Below are positions 17,848 through 26,829 of a stretch of 64,000 nt of DNA, piece after piece. The translations under genes were made by a program, and so were the position numbers. The DNA comes from CAMCTV01 sp964420985. GTDB lineage: Bacteria; Bacteroidota; Bacteroidia; Flavobacteriales_D; Sanyastnellaceae. The DNA is taken from contig CAYQUT010000002.1 of NCBI GenBank assembly GCA_964420985.1, forward strand, positions 124,001 to 188,000, in the 5' to 3' direction. The notes under the pieces were generated by a model, which saw nothing but the letters and a program-made list of their open reading frames with translations, did no database searches and was not told the origin of the DNA. How positions within the stretch are numbered: the first letter of the stretch is position 1; the number at the start of each line of letters is the position of its first letter.

Positions 17848-18960
17848 ATGCCCAAGCCGCTGCATTCTATTTCGGATTTTGCTCTTCAGCAACTCAAAAT
17901 TGACCTGCAAGAACAGTATGGGATCTTGGTCAAATCCAGGGCCCATTGTGAAGACATGTCCACAAGCATAGATCGAAGTAAGAATATTAAAATTTCATCC
18001 TCTACCTTGGGTAGACTTTTTTTGTCTGATAACAAGAGTCACCACTTCTACCTCAGTACGTTGGATGAATTGGTCAAAGCCATTGGGCAGGGCGCATCAT
18101 GGGAATGTTATCAAAATGACCAAGAGAATTTATTGTTTCAAAAGTCAACATTGGGTTGGCATGGAAACGACTTAAATAATTCTCTGTTTGCCAAGAATAT
18201 TGCGCATCGCACATGGAAGCCTATTACAGATTGGATGAGTGACTTCTCCGCTTTTTCTGACCAGTCGGAATACTTGAGATTTAAGCATGCCTTTGGTTTT
18301 GGATTGTATGGCTTTTTGGTGCAGCATCCACAATATCAGCGCGAAGTGCTAAAACGTTTTTCTGTATTCCCTTTTTTCCAAGAGTCGTTTTTGGAATTGA
18401 ACAATGATCCTGATTATCAACTTGAGGCCACGGCAGTAGGATATGAACTGTATCTAAAGGACATGGTTGCTCATAATAAGGATGATTTGAATAAGCGAAT
18501 TTTTGCAGCTTCCAATATCTGCTTGGGTTTGTTTAAAAACGGCAATTCATTATTTCGGCGCAAAGCCAACAAAATGATTGCGGATTATTCAGGTTGTGAA
18601 GAGGAATTGTTGGCCATTCATCCATTTAATTTTGCTCGATACCATTTGATCCATTTGCTACTGCAATGGGATAAGGAGCAAAAGATTTCTACGCAGTATG
18701 AAGATTCTTTTTTTTCTTTTTTGCAGATCATAAATCGTGAGAGAAGCGATTGGGAAGTGCGGATTGTATATTTTGTCCTTTTGGACAACTTGTTGTTGTT
18801 GGATATGGATGATGGATTTATTCAACGATTGATAGCGGTCTCGCCATGGGGTTCAATTTTGTCAGGAAGGACAAGAAAAGACCAGTGGAGAAGCATCAGA
18901 CAGTATGATGTGAATAGCTTACGATGGCGAAAGTATTGGGAATCCATTAATGGTAAATAA
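17848..18960 (+). CDS. Protein of unknown function with helix-turn-helix-like N-terminus
   Basis: 370 residues from the ATG at 17848. The open frame extends to 17764, but that start would add a hydrophobic stretch unlike the rest. Residues about 1-85 look like a DNA-binding N-terminus found in Bacteroidota proteins: LQQLKIDLQEQYG, then ISSSTLGRLFLSDNK (possible recognition helix) and LDELVKAIGQGASWECY. The remaining 280 residues are helical, rich in aromatic residues and Leu, and match no family I know. No membrane segment is obvious. It lies 42 bp before the KAP NTPase gene on the same strand, so it may regulate or partner it. That link is inference. Confidence 0.65.
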   Translation: MPKPLHSISDFALQQLKIDLQEQYGILVKSRAHCEDMSTSIDRSKNIKISSSTLGRLFLSDNKSHHFYLSTLDELVKAIGQGASWECYQNDQENLLFQKSTLGWHGNDLNNSLFAKNIAHRTWKPITDWMSDFSAFSDQSEYLRFKHAFGFGLYGFLVQHPQYQREVLKRFSVFPFFQESFLELNNDPDYQLEATAVGYELYLKDMVAHNKDDLNKRIFAASNICLGLFKNGNSLFRRKANKMIADYSGCEEELLAIHPFNFARYHLIHLLLQWDKEQKISTQYEDSFFSFLQIINRERSDWEVRIVYFVLLDNLLLLDMDDGFIQRLIAVSPWGSILSGRTRKDQWRSIRQYDVNSLRWRKYWESINGK

Positions 18961-19002
18961 TGGGGTAATGACATAATCGAGTTAATACTATTTTTAGAAC
19001 AT

Positions 19003-20820
19003 ATGGCTACAATTTCAATCAAGGACAAGCCGATTTTGGCTTCACAGGAGGATTTATTGAACATCAATAAATATGCGCAGGCCCTGGTGCATTTTATTTT
19101 GAATAGTGACACCCCAATTACCATTGGTTTACAGGGTGAGTGGGGTACGGGAAAGACATCGATGATGTATCTGTTGAAAGAGGAGTTACAAGCCAAATCT
19201 GTGGCTACGTCATGGGTGAATACTTGGGAGTACAGCATGTTTAGGGGAGTGAAGGAGACCACACCGGCTATACTGAATGGATTGTTAACCTCACTGAAAG
19301 AGTCATGCGGAAGTCAATGGACGTTGGGGAACGACTCGGAGAAGAAGATGAAGAAAATAGGTAAATTTTTTGGGAACCTTATCAACCAAGTCGCTGTGAA
19401 CCAAGTGGGATTGGACGTTAAGGATGCCTTGAATGCTACGGTGGAGGAGAGCGCGGTTTTGCGCGCGGAGATTGCCGAGATCAAAAAGGATATTGCTGAT
19501 GTGATTGAACAATTGGTGAATGATAGTAAAAATCCTTTTCAGCGGGTTGTTTTTTTTGTTGATGATTTAGATAGGATTCAGCCCTCAGATGCAGTGGAGG
19601 TGTTGGAATCATTGAAGAATATTTTTGACATGAATCACTGCATTTTCATTTTGGCCATCGATTATGAAGTAGTGGTGAAAGGATTAGAAGGAAAGTTTGG
19701 TCCCAAGACCGATGCCAATGAAAGGGAGTTCAGATCATTTTTTGATAAGATCATACAAGTTCCTTTCAGCATGCCAACAGGCGCATATGACATCGAGAAA
19801 TTCTTAGACGAAAAATTCAAGGAGTTAGGTGTCAGTGTGGATGCAGAGTTAAGTAAATTGTACTTGGATGTAGTGAAGCACAGTGTGGGATTTAACCCTA
19901 GAAGTTTGAAGCGTTTCCTGAATTCGTTTAGTTTGTTGAATACCATCAAGCAAATGCAGGCTGAGGATGTACAGGAGAATGACCAGCAAGTGACATTGAT
20001 GTTGTTTGCTTTGTTAGGAATACAGATCACCTATCCAAAAATATTTAGGTTATTGGTGATCAACAGTGATTACAAAAGTTGGGACATTGCTTTTGCTACC
20101 AAAATGGGATTGAACTTTGCACAAGTAACCGAGCAATTGCAGACATATGGGGAGAATGAATTGATAGATGAGGAGTGGGAGCAAGTGGCTTGGGGATTTT
20201 GTCAAAACGATACCTATTTGAAAAGTAGGGCGTTTAATATATTGGAATTGCTCAATAATTTGGCGGTGCATTTCGGCGACGACCAATTGGTAGATTTGAC
20301 CAATGATGCATTGGTATTTGCCTCGATTACTTCTGTGGATGATCATCAAGAAAGCAGACAAGCGGTGCGCAAGGTGGGCAATAAAACATTGTTTGATGGT
20401 ATTGATGCCAAGTACACTGATATTCAAAAGGGAGGGGGGCATGCCAAAGGTTTAGAGATATGGAAGCGCATCTGGACAGATATCAACGGCATAGCACCGC
20501 AATGGAACGCCCAAATTAATTTTGCAGGAACGGCGTCAACGCTGAAAATAGCCAATAAAAAAGATTCGCATTGGATATATTGGAAGAACCCAGCCAAGAA
20601 ATCCCACGGAATGAAAATATGGATCAAATGGGGTGAGCAGACTTGGAATGAAATCCAAACCATTTGTAATGACTTTGCTATAAATGCCAATGATGAAATT
20701 ACGCAACAAGAAGGTGGAGGATTGGTATTGGAATTGAAATTGGCCTCTATTTTAGATGCTAAGAAATACGAGGAGTTTTTGATTCGCGTTGTGGATTGCT
20801 TCAAGAAGAGCTTGTCTTAA
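19003..20820 (+). CDS. KAP-family P-loop NTPase
   Basis: 605 residues. Walker A is GEWGTGKTS (45-53, Lys51). Walker B is VVFFVDDLDR (182-191), followed by SLKNIFDMNHCIFILAIDYEVV and FFDKIIQVPFSMP, all typical of KAP (Kidins220/ARMS-PifA) NTPases. The STAND-like C-terminal half includes FNPRSLKRFLNSF. Many KAP proteins have membrane helices between the Walker motifs; this one has none there, so it is probably soluble. The C-terminal about 130 residues look like a separate small domain. KAP proteins include the phage-exclusion protein PifA, so a defence or stress role is possible. It follows the HTH-like gene by 42 bp. Confidence 0.87.
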   Translation: MATISIKDKPILASQEDLLNINKYAQALVHFILNSDTPITIGLQGEWGTGKTSMMYLLKEELQAKSVATSWVNTWEYSMFRGVKETTPAILNGLLTSLKESCGSQWTLGNDSEKKMKKIGKFFGNLINQVAVNQVGLDVKDALNATVEESAVLRAEIAEIKKDIADVIEQLVNDSKNPFQRVVFFVDDLDRIQPSDAVEVLESLKNIFDMNHCIFILAIDYEVVVKGLEGKFGPKTDANEREFRSFFDKIIQVPFSMPTGAYDIEKFLDEKFKELGVSVDAELSKLYLDVVKHSVGFNPRSLKRFLNSFSLLNTIKQMQAEDVQENDQQVTLMLFALLGIQITYPKIFRLLVINSDYKSWDIAFATKMGLNFAQVTEQLQTYGENELIDEEWEQVAWGFCQNDTYLKSRAFNILELLNNLAVHFGDDQLVDLTNDALVFASITSVDDHQESRQAVRKVGNKTLFDGIDAKYTDIQKGGGHAKGLEIWKRIWTDINGIAPQWNAQINFAGTASTLKIANKKDSHWIYWKNPAKKSHGMKIWIKWGEQTWNEIQTICNDFAINANDEITQQEGGGLVLELKLASILDAKKYEEFLIRVVDCFKKSLS

Positions 20821-20859
20821 CAGTGATTGTAAGCTTTCAAAGAGAAGACTTAACAACGT

Positions 20860-20945
20860 AGCGATGCTTCGCTAATTGCGAGAGCCCTGCGTCCATAGCG
20901 TTAAATGAGAATTCATAAAACGCAATGATCGCTCAGGCCCTGTGC
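20860..20945. repeat. Dispersed repeat between KAP NTPase and YhcG-like genes
   Basis: Contains a hairpin tagcga/tcgcta and then tgcgtccatagcgttaaat...cataaaacgcaatg, the wording found at the boundaries of the 266-bp tandem unit (22528, 22794) and, more diverged, at about 8208. Confidence 0.65.
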
Positions 20946-20949
20946 TCAA

Positions 20950-22119
20950 TCAACCTTCAGAGTTGTGCTGTGATGTCAAATCTTTTAATTCTTTTTCAAT
21001 GAACGCTTGTAATTTATCTTTCTCAGGAAGTTCAAGCAGGTATTTGGATACAAAGAGTTGATTATCCATACCTGCGGTAGCAAACTCAACCAAAGCTTGA
21101 TTTTTATCTGTCACCAATAATATACCTACAGGTAGTTGGTCATCCTCTTGCCTTACTTTCTGCTTATAGTAATTAAGGTAGGTATTTAACTGGGCAGTCT
21201 GAAAATGTTCAAAGTTCCCCACTTTCAACTCAACCAATACATGGCATTTTAGAATGCGGTGATAGAAAACAAGATCGACAAAAAAGTATTCATCTCCAAT
21301 TAATAATTTTTGTTGCCTAGATTCAAAACAAAATCCATGTCCCATTTCTAGCAGGAAATGTTGAATATGATCGAGAAGCGATGAAATCAATTCATTTTCT
21401 TCTATGGCACCTTTGGGATCTATATTTAGGAATTCAAAGGCATAGACGGATTTAATCAAGTTTTCAGGCTTCTCAGTTGGAATTTTAGCATTTGTGATTT
21501 CTTGCAGTGATTCTGGATTTCGACTCATTCCCATTCTTTCAAAATACAAGCTGTGAATTTGTCTTCTCAGCGTCCGGACACTCCATGTTCCTTGTATGCA
21601 TTGCAGCTCGTAGAAGGTTCTTTTAAGTGGATCTTCAATTTTAATGAGTTCGACAAAGTGATTGAAGGACAATTGCTCTGTAAGTATTTGGGATTGCAAT
21701 GTATACTTTTTGTGATCTGTATCAAGATGTTGACTTTGCAATATGGATTTACCTTTTTTTCTTGGTTCCGCTAAATGAAAGTGTCCAATTTTCGCGTGTG
21801 GCAATTCTTGGGACACTGTCCCAAGAATTTGCGGATAGCAATGATAAAATTGACGACAACGCGAGAGTTCAGCGCTGATAAGGCCTTTTATTGCTAGGTG
21901 TTTAGCCAAATGATGCAATAGCCTTTGACCGTATTGCGCCCTATTTTCTCCGCGTTGCTCAAATTCCACAATGTACCAACCTATAATCCAGTTGCGGAGG
22001 GTTAGTGAACGATTGATGGCTTTGAAGGCTTGATGCTGAAAATGCTGATGGGTCGAGGTAATGTTTTCCACTAATGCATGAAAGTTCATTGCCCTAGGTG
22101 TTTTCGATGTTGACTTCAT
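20950..22119 (-). CDS. Second YhcG-like PD-(D/E)xK nuclease domain protein (DUF1016)
   Basis: 389 residues from the ATG at 22119; the frame can be read from a TTG at 22143. The N-terminal helical domain (about 10-190: LRNWIIGWYIVEFEQRG, LSRCRQFYHCYP) is diverged. The C-terminal nuclease core is intact: Asp282 in FFVDLVFY and Glu297/Lys299 in VELKVG, the same 15-residue Asp-Glu spacing as in the protein at 8355. Family members are predicted nucleases of mobile or defence loci. It lies convergent with the KAP NTPase gene and is followed upstream by tandem repeats. Biochemical activity is not shown by sequence alone. Confidence 0.85.
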   Translation of the reverse strand: MKSTSKTPRAMNFHALVENITSTHQHFQHQAFKAINRSLTLRNWIIGWYIVEFEQRGENRAQYGQRLLHHLAKHLAIKGLISAELSRCRQFYHCYPQILGTVSQELPHAKIGHFHLAEPRKKGKSILQSQHLDTDHKKYTLQSQILTEQLSFNHFVELIKIEDPLKRTFYELQCIQGTWSVRTLRRQIHSLYFERMGMSRNPESLQEITNAKIPTEKPENLIKSVYAFEFLNIDPKGAIEENELISSLLDHIQHFLLEMGHGFCFESRQQKLLIGDEYFFVDLVFYHRILKCHVLVELKVGNFEHFQTAQLNTYLNYYKQKVRQEDDQLPVGILLVTDKNQALVEFATAGMDNQLFVSKYLLELPEKDKLQAFIEKELKDLTSQHNSEG

Positions 22120-22980
22120 ATTAAATTTTTTCGGAAAGTTCAAATGAAATCTGCAGGGTGCTGACGCATAATTTATGTGTCAATCTGAACGCTGAAATTA
22201 CAGGTCGTTTTTTTTATGAATAACAACCACTGCGAGATTCTTGTTTGGCGATGCTTTACTACTTGAGTTACATTAAAATACAAAAAATCAATTCTTGCCA
22301 AGTTGGCGCAGGGCGCGCAAAGAGGATACGGTGCAGGAGCAAATGGATATTCTCCCAAGGTAAGGCGGGAGACGGGAAGCGGGATATGGGAAAAGGTGAT
22401 GAAGAAAAGAAGTGATGAGTTAGCGAAAAGCGTTACCCGTATGGACGAATTGATATTCGACCGTGATAATAATGGAAAGGGAAATGGGAAAACGTCCTTT
22501 GCGATCTTTGCGAGAACTTTGCGTCCATAGCGTTAAATTAAAAATACAAAAACGCAATGCTCGCCAAGTTGGCGCAGGGCGCGCAAAGAGGATACTGTGC
22601 AGGAGCAAATGGATATTCTCCCAAGGTAAGGCGGGAGACGGGAAGCGGGATATGGGAAAAGGTGATGAAGAAAAGAAGTGATGAGTTAGCGAAAAGCGTT
22701 ACCCGTATGGACGAATTGATATTCGACCGTGATAATAATGGAAAGGGAAATGGGAAAACGTCCTTTGCGATCTTTGCGAGAACTTTGCGTCCATAGCGTT
22801 AAATTAAAAATACAAAAACGCAATGCTCGCCAAGATGACGCAGGGCGCGCAAAGCGATCAGTGAATGGCACAAAACGTTTAACTCATCTATCTTATCCCT
22901 CAATCCCTTCATCACCCCATCCCTTCATTACTTCACCCCATCTCAAATCCATTACAATCTCCTACCTTTACTTTGCAATT
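22120..22980. repeat. Gene-free region with 2.2 tandem copies of a 266-bp unit
   Basis: Marker sequence ccaagttggcgcagggcgcg starts at 22298 and 22564, and a diverged copy starts at 22830: a period of exactly 266 bp. Copies one and two (about 22276-22806) are nearly identical. Each unit contains purine-rich blocks, the ttgatattcg hairpin wording of 8045-8064, and the ctttgcg...gcgttaaatt element. Short open frames inside (22303, 22557) are just the repeat read twice. From about 22890 a pyrimidine-rich stretch with repeats of atcccttcat leads to the SRAP gene. Confidence 0.88.
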
Positions 22981-23796
22981 ATGTGCGGCAGATATATCGT
23001 TGTTACCAAAGTAAAGGAGATTGAGAAAAAGTTTGGTGTTACCATGCCCAAAGGGTTTGACTTTGCACCTACCACCAATCTGGCGCCCGGGGCGCAGGGG
23101 CTGGTCATTACCAATGATCAACCCAAATCTTTGCAGACTTTTCGTTTTGGTTTTACGCCTTCCTGGTCCAAGGATGGGAAGCTCTTTATCAATGCGCGAT
23201 CTGAGGGGGATCACAATCCAGAGAATAGAAAGGACTACCGAGGCGCTAAAGGCATCATCGATAAACCCATGTTCAGACGTGCCATCCGCAGCCAACGTTG
23301 TTTGGTCCTTGCCGATGGTTTTATCGAAGGACCGCAAGGTGTAGGGTTGCAACAGCCCTATTGTGTTTATCCCACCACAGGTAATGGCCCAATGGCCTTG
23401 GCGGGTATCTGGGACACTTGGCAAAAGGGAAATGAAACCATTTATTCCTTTGCTATTTTAACCACAGGACCCAATGCGGTGCTCGAGAAAATTGGACACC
23501 ACCGTTGTCCTTTAATACTACCAGAGGCATATCACGCTACATGGCTCAATGCCAGTGCTGCCTTAGCGGACATAACGGCCATGATGCAACCTTGTCCCGA
23601 CGGTTGGCTCAACGCCTATCCCATTTCCAATGAAATAAAAAGTCCAGCTGCCAATGGTAAAGAGTTGCTGAAGCCAATAGGGGAGCGTGTTTTGAAAGAA
23701 TATGATTACGAGGTATACCAGGACATTGAGATGTTTGGAATGGGCGAGACCCGAGGAAGGAAGCGCCGGGATGATCAAATGTCATTGTTTGATTGA
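22981..23796 (+). CDS. SOS response-associated peptidase, SRAP/HMCES family
   Basis: 271 residues beginning MCGRY, so Cys2 is exposed after Met removal. SRAP proteins use that Cys to form a thiazolidine crosslink with abasic sites in single-stranded DNA, shielding them during replication. Visible family parts: APTTNLAPG, the FGFTPSW loop, INARSE (conserved Asn and Glu), and GHHRCPLILP, which carries the His of the usual HxRMP motif. The usual GFYEW motif reads GFIEG here, so Glu is kept but Tyr and Trp are not. The upstream extension of the frame is repeat DNA; the ATG at 22981 is certain because Cys must be residue 2. It overlaps the frame of the following DnaE-like gene. Confidence 0.94.
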   Translation: MCGRYIVVTKVKEIEKKFGVTMPKGFDFAPTTNLAPGAQGLVITNDQPKSLQTFRFGFTPSWSKDGKLFINARSEGDHNPENRKDYRGAKGIIDKPMFRRAIRSQRCLVLADGFIEGPQGVGLQQPYCVYPTTGNGPMALAGIWDTWQKGNETIYSFAILTTGPNAVLEKIGHHRCPLILPEAYHATWLNASAALADITAMMQPCPDGWLNAYPISNEIKSPAANGKELLKPIGERVLKEYDYEVYQDIEMFGMGETRGRKRRDDQMSLFD

Positions 23797-23798
23797 TT

Positions 23799-26700
23799 AT
23801 GGTATTGTTGCATTCTTATTACTCTTTGCGCTACGGAACGGTACCACCGTTAGAGGCTGTTCAAGCGGCACGCGATGCGGGTTGGGAAACTTTTTTGTTT
23901 GCGGATGTCAACAATACTTCTGCCACTTGGGATATTAAACGATGGTTGAAAAAAGAGCGTTTTCCTGGTGTTATCGGTGTTGACTTTAAAAACAATATTA
24001 AGACTGTTTTTTTTGCCCTTCCATTTAATGAAGAAGGTTTCAAGGAGGTCAACGAGTGGTTGTCTTTTCATCTACATGAGAAGAAAGATTTTCCGGAACG
24101 CGCTCCAGCATGGCAACATGTCGGTGTGATTTATCCGTTGGATCAGGTTCGAGATTGGCCCATGGATATTATGCGAGACAACGAGTGGGTGAGTATTGCA
24201 CCGCATGAGATCAACCGTTGGCGCATTTCTCGTTGGAAGGATTTTGATCGATGCCTTGCTTTGCCTGTTTTTAGTTTTAGGAACAAAAGAGAATTCAATG
24301 CGCACCGCCTACTGCGCGCGGTGGAGAACAATGTGCTGCTCAGTAAATTGAGTGTGTTAGATCATGCAACAGAAAAAGAGATTTGGAAAACCAAGGAAGA
24401 GGTAGAGGCTGTTTACGCTGATTTTGATTTGTATCAAAAGACAAAAGATATTTTTCGCTATTGGTCAAGCTTGTGGCCGATGGAAGAAGAGGTGAGCATG
24501 AAGAATCAATTGATTTATGGTTTGAATGCTGCACAGGATGAGGAATTGCTGGAGCAACTGTGTTGGGAGGGTTTGCATTATCGGTATCCGACAGTGAACA
24601 AAGAGGACGATGAGAGTCCTATCATTGTTCGCATTCGTAAGGAGTTGGACATGATCAAGGAGAAATCCTTTGTGGCCTATTTTCTAATCAATTGGGACAT
24701 CACGAGTTATGCCCAAAGCAACGGATATTTTTATGTAGGTCGAGGAAGTGGTGCCAATAGTATTGTGGCGTATCTGCTGCGTATCACGGATGTGGACCCC
24801 ATAGAATTGGATTTGTATTTTGAGCGATTCATCAATTTGTACCGTCAGAATCCCCCTGATTTTGACATAGATTTTTCATGGACGGATCGGGAGGATATGA
24901 CGCAGTACATATTTTCTCGTTTTCCCAATGTGTCATTATTGGGTGCCTACAATACTTTCCAGTATCGCGCTGCAGTAAGGGAGTTGGGAAAGGTGTTTGG
25001 TTTGCCCAAGGAGGAGATTGATTTATTGGGCGATGGTAAGTTTAAAATGGAGCAGTTGGATGAGATGCAGCGATTGACATTGCGCTATGCGCAGGTTATT
25101 CAAGATTTCCCCAATGCATTGGCCATTCATGCCGCAGGAATATTGATTACCCAAAAACCAATATGGTATTATACAGCAACTTTTTTACCACCCAAAGGAT
25201 TTGCGACTACACATTTTGACATGTTGGTAGCGGAGGATATTGGTATTTACAAGTTTGATATTTTATCACAACGGGGATTGGGAAAAATCAAGGAGTGCAT
25301 GGAAATCATTGCCTACAACCAACCAGAGAAGGCCAACTTTGATATTCATGATCTGGCTAGATTTAAGAAAGACGAGGCTGTAAAAAGTTTGATTCGGTCA
25401 GCAGATGCCATTGGATGTTTTTATGTGGAGTCGCCTGCGATGCGTATGCTGTTGGGCAAATTGCAAGTGGATGATTATTTGGGATTGGTTGCGGCGAGTT
25501 CTGTGATACGACCTGGTGTTTCCAAGAGTGGAATGATGCGGGAGTTTATCCTACGGCAGCGCATACCAGAGCGCAGGAAGCAGGCCAATCCTGTGTTGCT
25601 TGAGTTGATGCCAGAGACCTATGGCGTAATGGTGTACCAGGAAGATGTCATCAAGGTGGCGCATTATTACGGAGGTTTGACTTTGGGAGAGGCAGATGCG
25701 TTGCGACGAGGAATGAGTGGAAAGTTCAGGGGCAGAGAGGAGTTTGATCGCGCCCGGGATGCCTTCATAGAAAAGGCCATGGCCAAGGGAAGACCATTGG
25801 AAGAAGTGGTTGAAATTTGGAGGCAGATTGAAAGTTTTGCGGGTTATGCTTTTGCAAAAGGGCACTCCGCTTCCTATGCCGTAGAAAGCTTTCAAAGTTT
25901 GTTTCTCAAAGCTTATTTCCCATTGGAATACATGGTGGCGACACTGAACAATGGTGGTGGATTTTATTCTGTAGAATTTTATGTTCACGAAGCACGGCGC
26001 AAAGGCGCAGTGGTGCATCCCCCGTGTGTGCAACAAAGCAGTGCTGTAACCATCATCGATGGAAAGGATATTTATCTCGGATTGGGTATGGTCAAAGATT
26101 TGGAGCATCCACTCATTGAGCGCTTGCTATTGGCCAAACAAAATGGTGGACCATTTCAAAATTTCGAGGATTTTTTGGATCGGGTGCGCATTGGAATAGA
26201 GCAGTGTATTTTATTGATTCGCGTGGGAGCCTTTCGTTTTTTGGGTCAAACCAAGAAGCATTTGTTGTGGAAGGCGCAGTTGTATTTCACCCAGCGATGG
26301 GACGTGCAAGAGCATTCACTGTTTGGTGTGGAGCGCAAACAGTTTGATTTTCCCACGTTAGAGGATTTGCCTTTGGAGGATGCTTATGATCAAATGGAGT
26401 TGTTGGGATTTCCACTGTGCAGTCCTTTTGAATTGCTTCCCAATACTTATACAAATTTCGGTACAAAGGCCAAAATGCTTCCGTCATTGTTGGGTCAGCA
26501 TGTCGAGGTTTTGGCGTATTACATTACCTGTAAGCCCACCAGAACCAGCAAAGGAGATAGAATGTATTTCGGAAACTTTATAGATGCGGAGGGAGAGTTT
26601 GTGGATACAGCACATTTTCCCGTTGTAGGAAAAGACAACATGGGATGGCGGGGTCAAGGGATTTATCACCTACAGGGTCGTGTAATCGAAGAGATGGGAG

Positions 26701-26807
26701 TCTATAATATTGAGGTGGATGGGATGAAAAAAATAGCTTATCAGGACGATCCCCGCTATGCTGATTTGAGAACAGGTGAGAAGAACAGAAAGGAAAAAAA
26801 GCGTTAA
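23799..26807 (+). CDS. DnaE-like DNA polymerase III alpha subunit, short accessory type
   Basis: 1002 residues. The C-family catalytic core is present: GRGSGANSIVAYLL, the metal pair in PDFDIDF, and a third Asp in KFDILSQRGLG. QEHSLF (837-842) fits the beta-clamp motif QxxSLF. The N-terminal PHP domain is degenerate: LHSYYSLRYG remains, but the usual TDHGN reads ADVNNTS, so PHP phosphoesterase or proofreading activity is unlikely. It is shorter than replicative DnaE (about 1150) and resembles the second, DnaE2-like polymerase of many Bacteroidota. The ATG at 23799 comes 2 nt after the SRAP stop; a TTG at 23793 is the alternative. Coupling to SRAP suggests translesion or gap-filling work. Confidence 0.9.
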   Translation: MVLLHSYYSLRYGTVPPLEAVQAARDAGWETFLFADVNNTSATWDIKRWLKKERFPGVIGVDFKNNIKTVFFALPFNEEGFKEVNEWLSFHLHEKKDFPERAPAWQHVGVIYPLDQVRDWPMDIMRDNEWVSIAPHEINRWRISRWKDFDRCLALPVFSFRNKREFNAHRLLRAVENNVLLSKLSVLDHATEKEIWKTKEEVEAVYADFDLYQKTKDIFRYWSSLWPMEEEVSMKNQLIYGLNAAQDEELLEQLCWEGLHYRYPTVNKEDDESPIIVRIRKELDMIKEKSFVAYFLINWDITSYAQSNGYFYVGRGSGANSIVAYLLRITDVDPIELDLYFERFINLYRQNPPDFDIDFSWTDREDMTQYIFSRFPNVSLLGAYNTFQYRAAVRELGKVFGLPKEEIDLLGDGKFKMEQLDEMQRLTLRYAQVIQDFPNALAIHAAGILITQKPIWYYTATFLPPKGFATTHFDMLVAEDIGIYKFDILSQRGLGKIKECMEIIAYNQPEKANFDIHDLARFKKDEAVKSLIRSADAIGCFYVESPAMRMLLGKLQVDDYLGLVAASSVIRPGVSKSGMMREFILRQRIPERRKQANPVLLELMPETYGVMVYQEDVIKVAHYYGGLTLGEADALRRGMSGKFRGREEFDRARDAFIEKAMAKGRPLEEVVEIWRQIESFAGYAFAKGHSASYAVESFQSLFLKAYFPLEYMVATLNNGGGFYSVEFYVHEARRKGAVVHPPCVQQSSAVTIIDGKDIYLGLGMVKDLEHPLIERLLLAKQNGGPFQNFEDFLDRVRIGIEQCILLIRVGAFRFLGQTKKHLLWKAQLYFTQRWDVQEHSLFGVERKQFDFPTLEDLPLEDAYDQMELLGFPLCSPFELLPNTYTNFGTKAKMLPSLLGQHVEVLAYYITCKPTRTSKGDRMYFGNFIDAEGEFVDTAHFPVVGKDNMGWRGQGIYHLQGRVIEEMGVYNIEVDGMKKIAYQDDPRYADLRTGEKNRKEKKR

Positions 26808-26828
26808 ATTGCTCTTCAAAATTTAACG
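26802..26828 (+). promoter_or_regulatory. Inverted repeat spanning the dnaE-like stop and abutting the TonB receptor start
   Basis: cgttaaatt (26802-26810) pairs with aatttaacg (26820-26828) around a 9-nt loop. The hairpin includes the upstream stop codon and ends 1 nt before the TTG at 26830. There is no T-run, so it is not a standard terminator. Confidence 0.4.
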
Positions 26829-26829
26829 A

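Noticed and set aside
22303..22796. Open frames inside the tandem repeat as small genes
   Set aside because: They are the same repeat read twice and encode repeat-derived, low-complexity sequence; neither has a family match or promoter.
22276..22857. Repeats considered as a CRISPR array
   Set aside because: The unit is 266 bp, with near-identical copies and no short repeat plus unique spacer pattern; no cas genes are in the window.
23799..24100. Active PHP exonuclease or phosphoesterase site in the DnaE-like protein
   Set aside because: The usual TDHGN metal motif reads ADVNNTS and other His ligands are missing.
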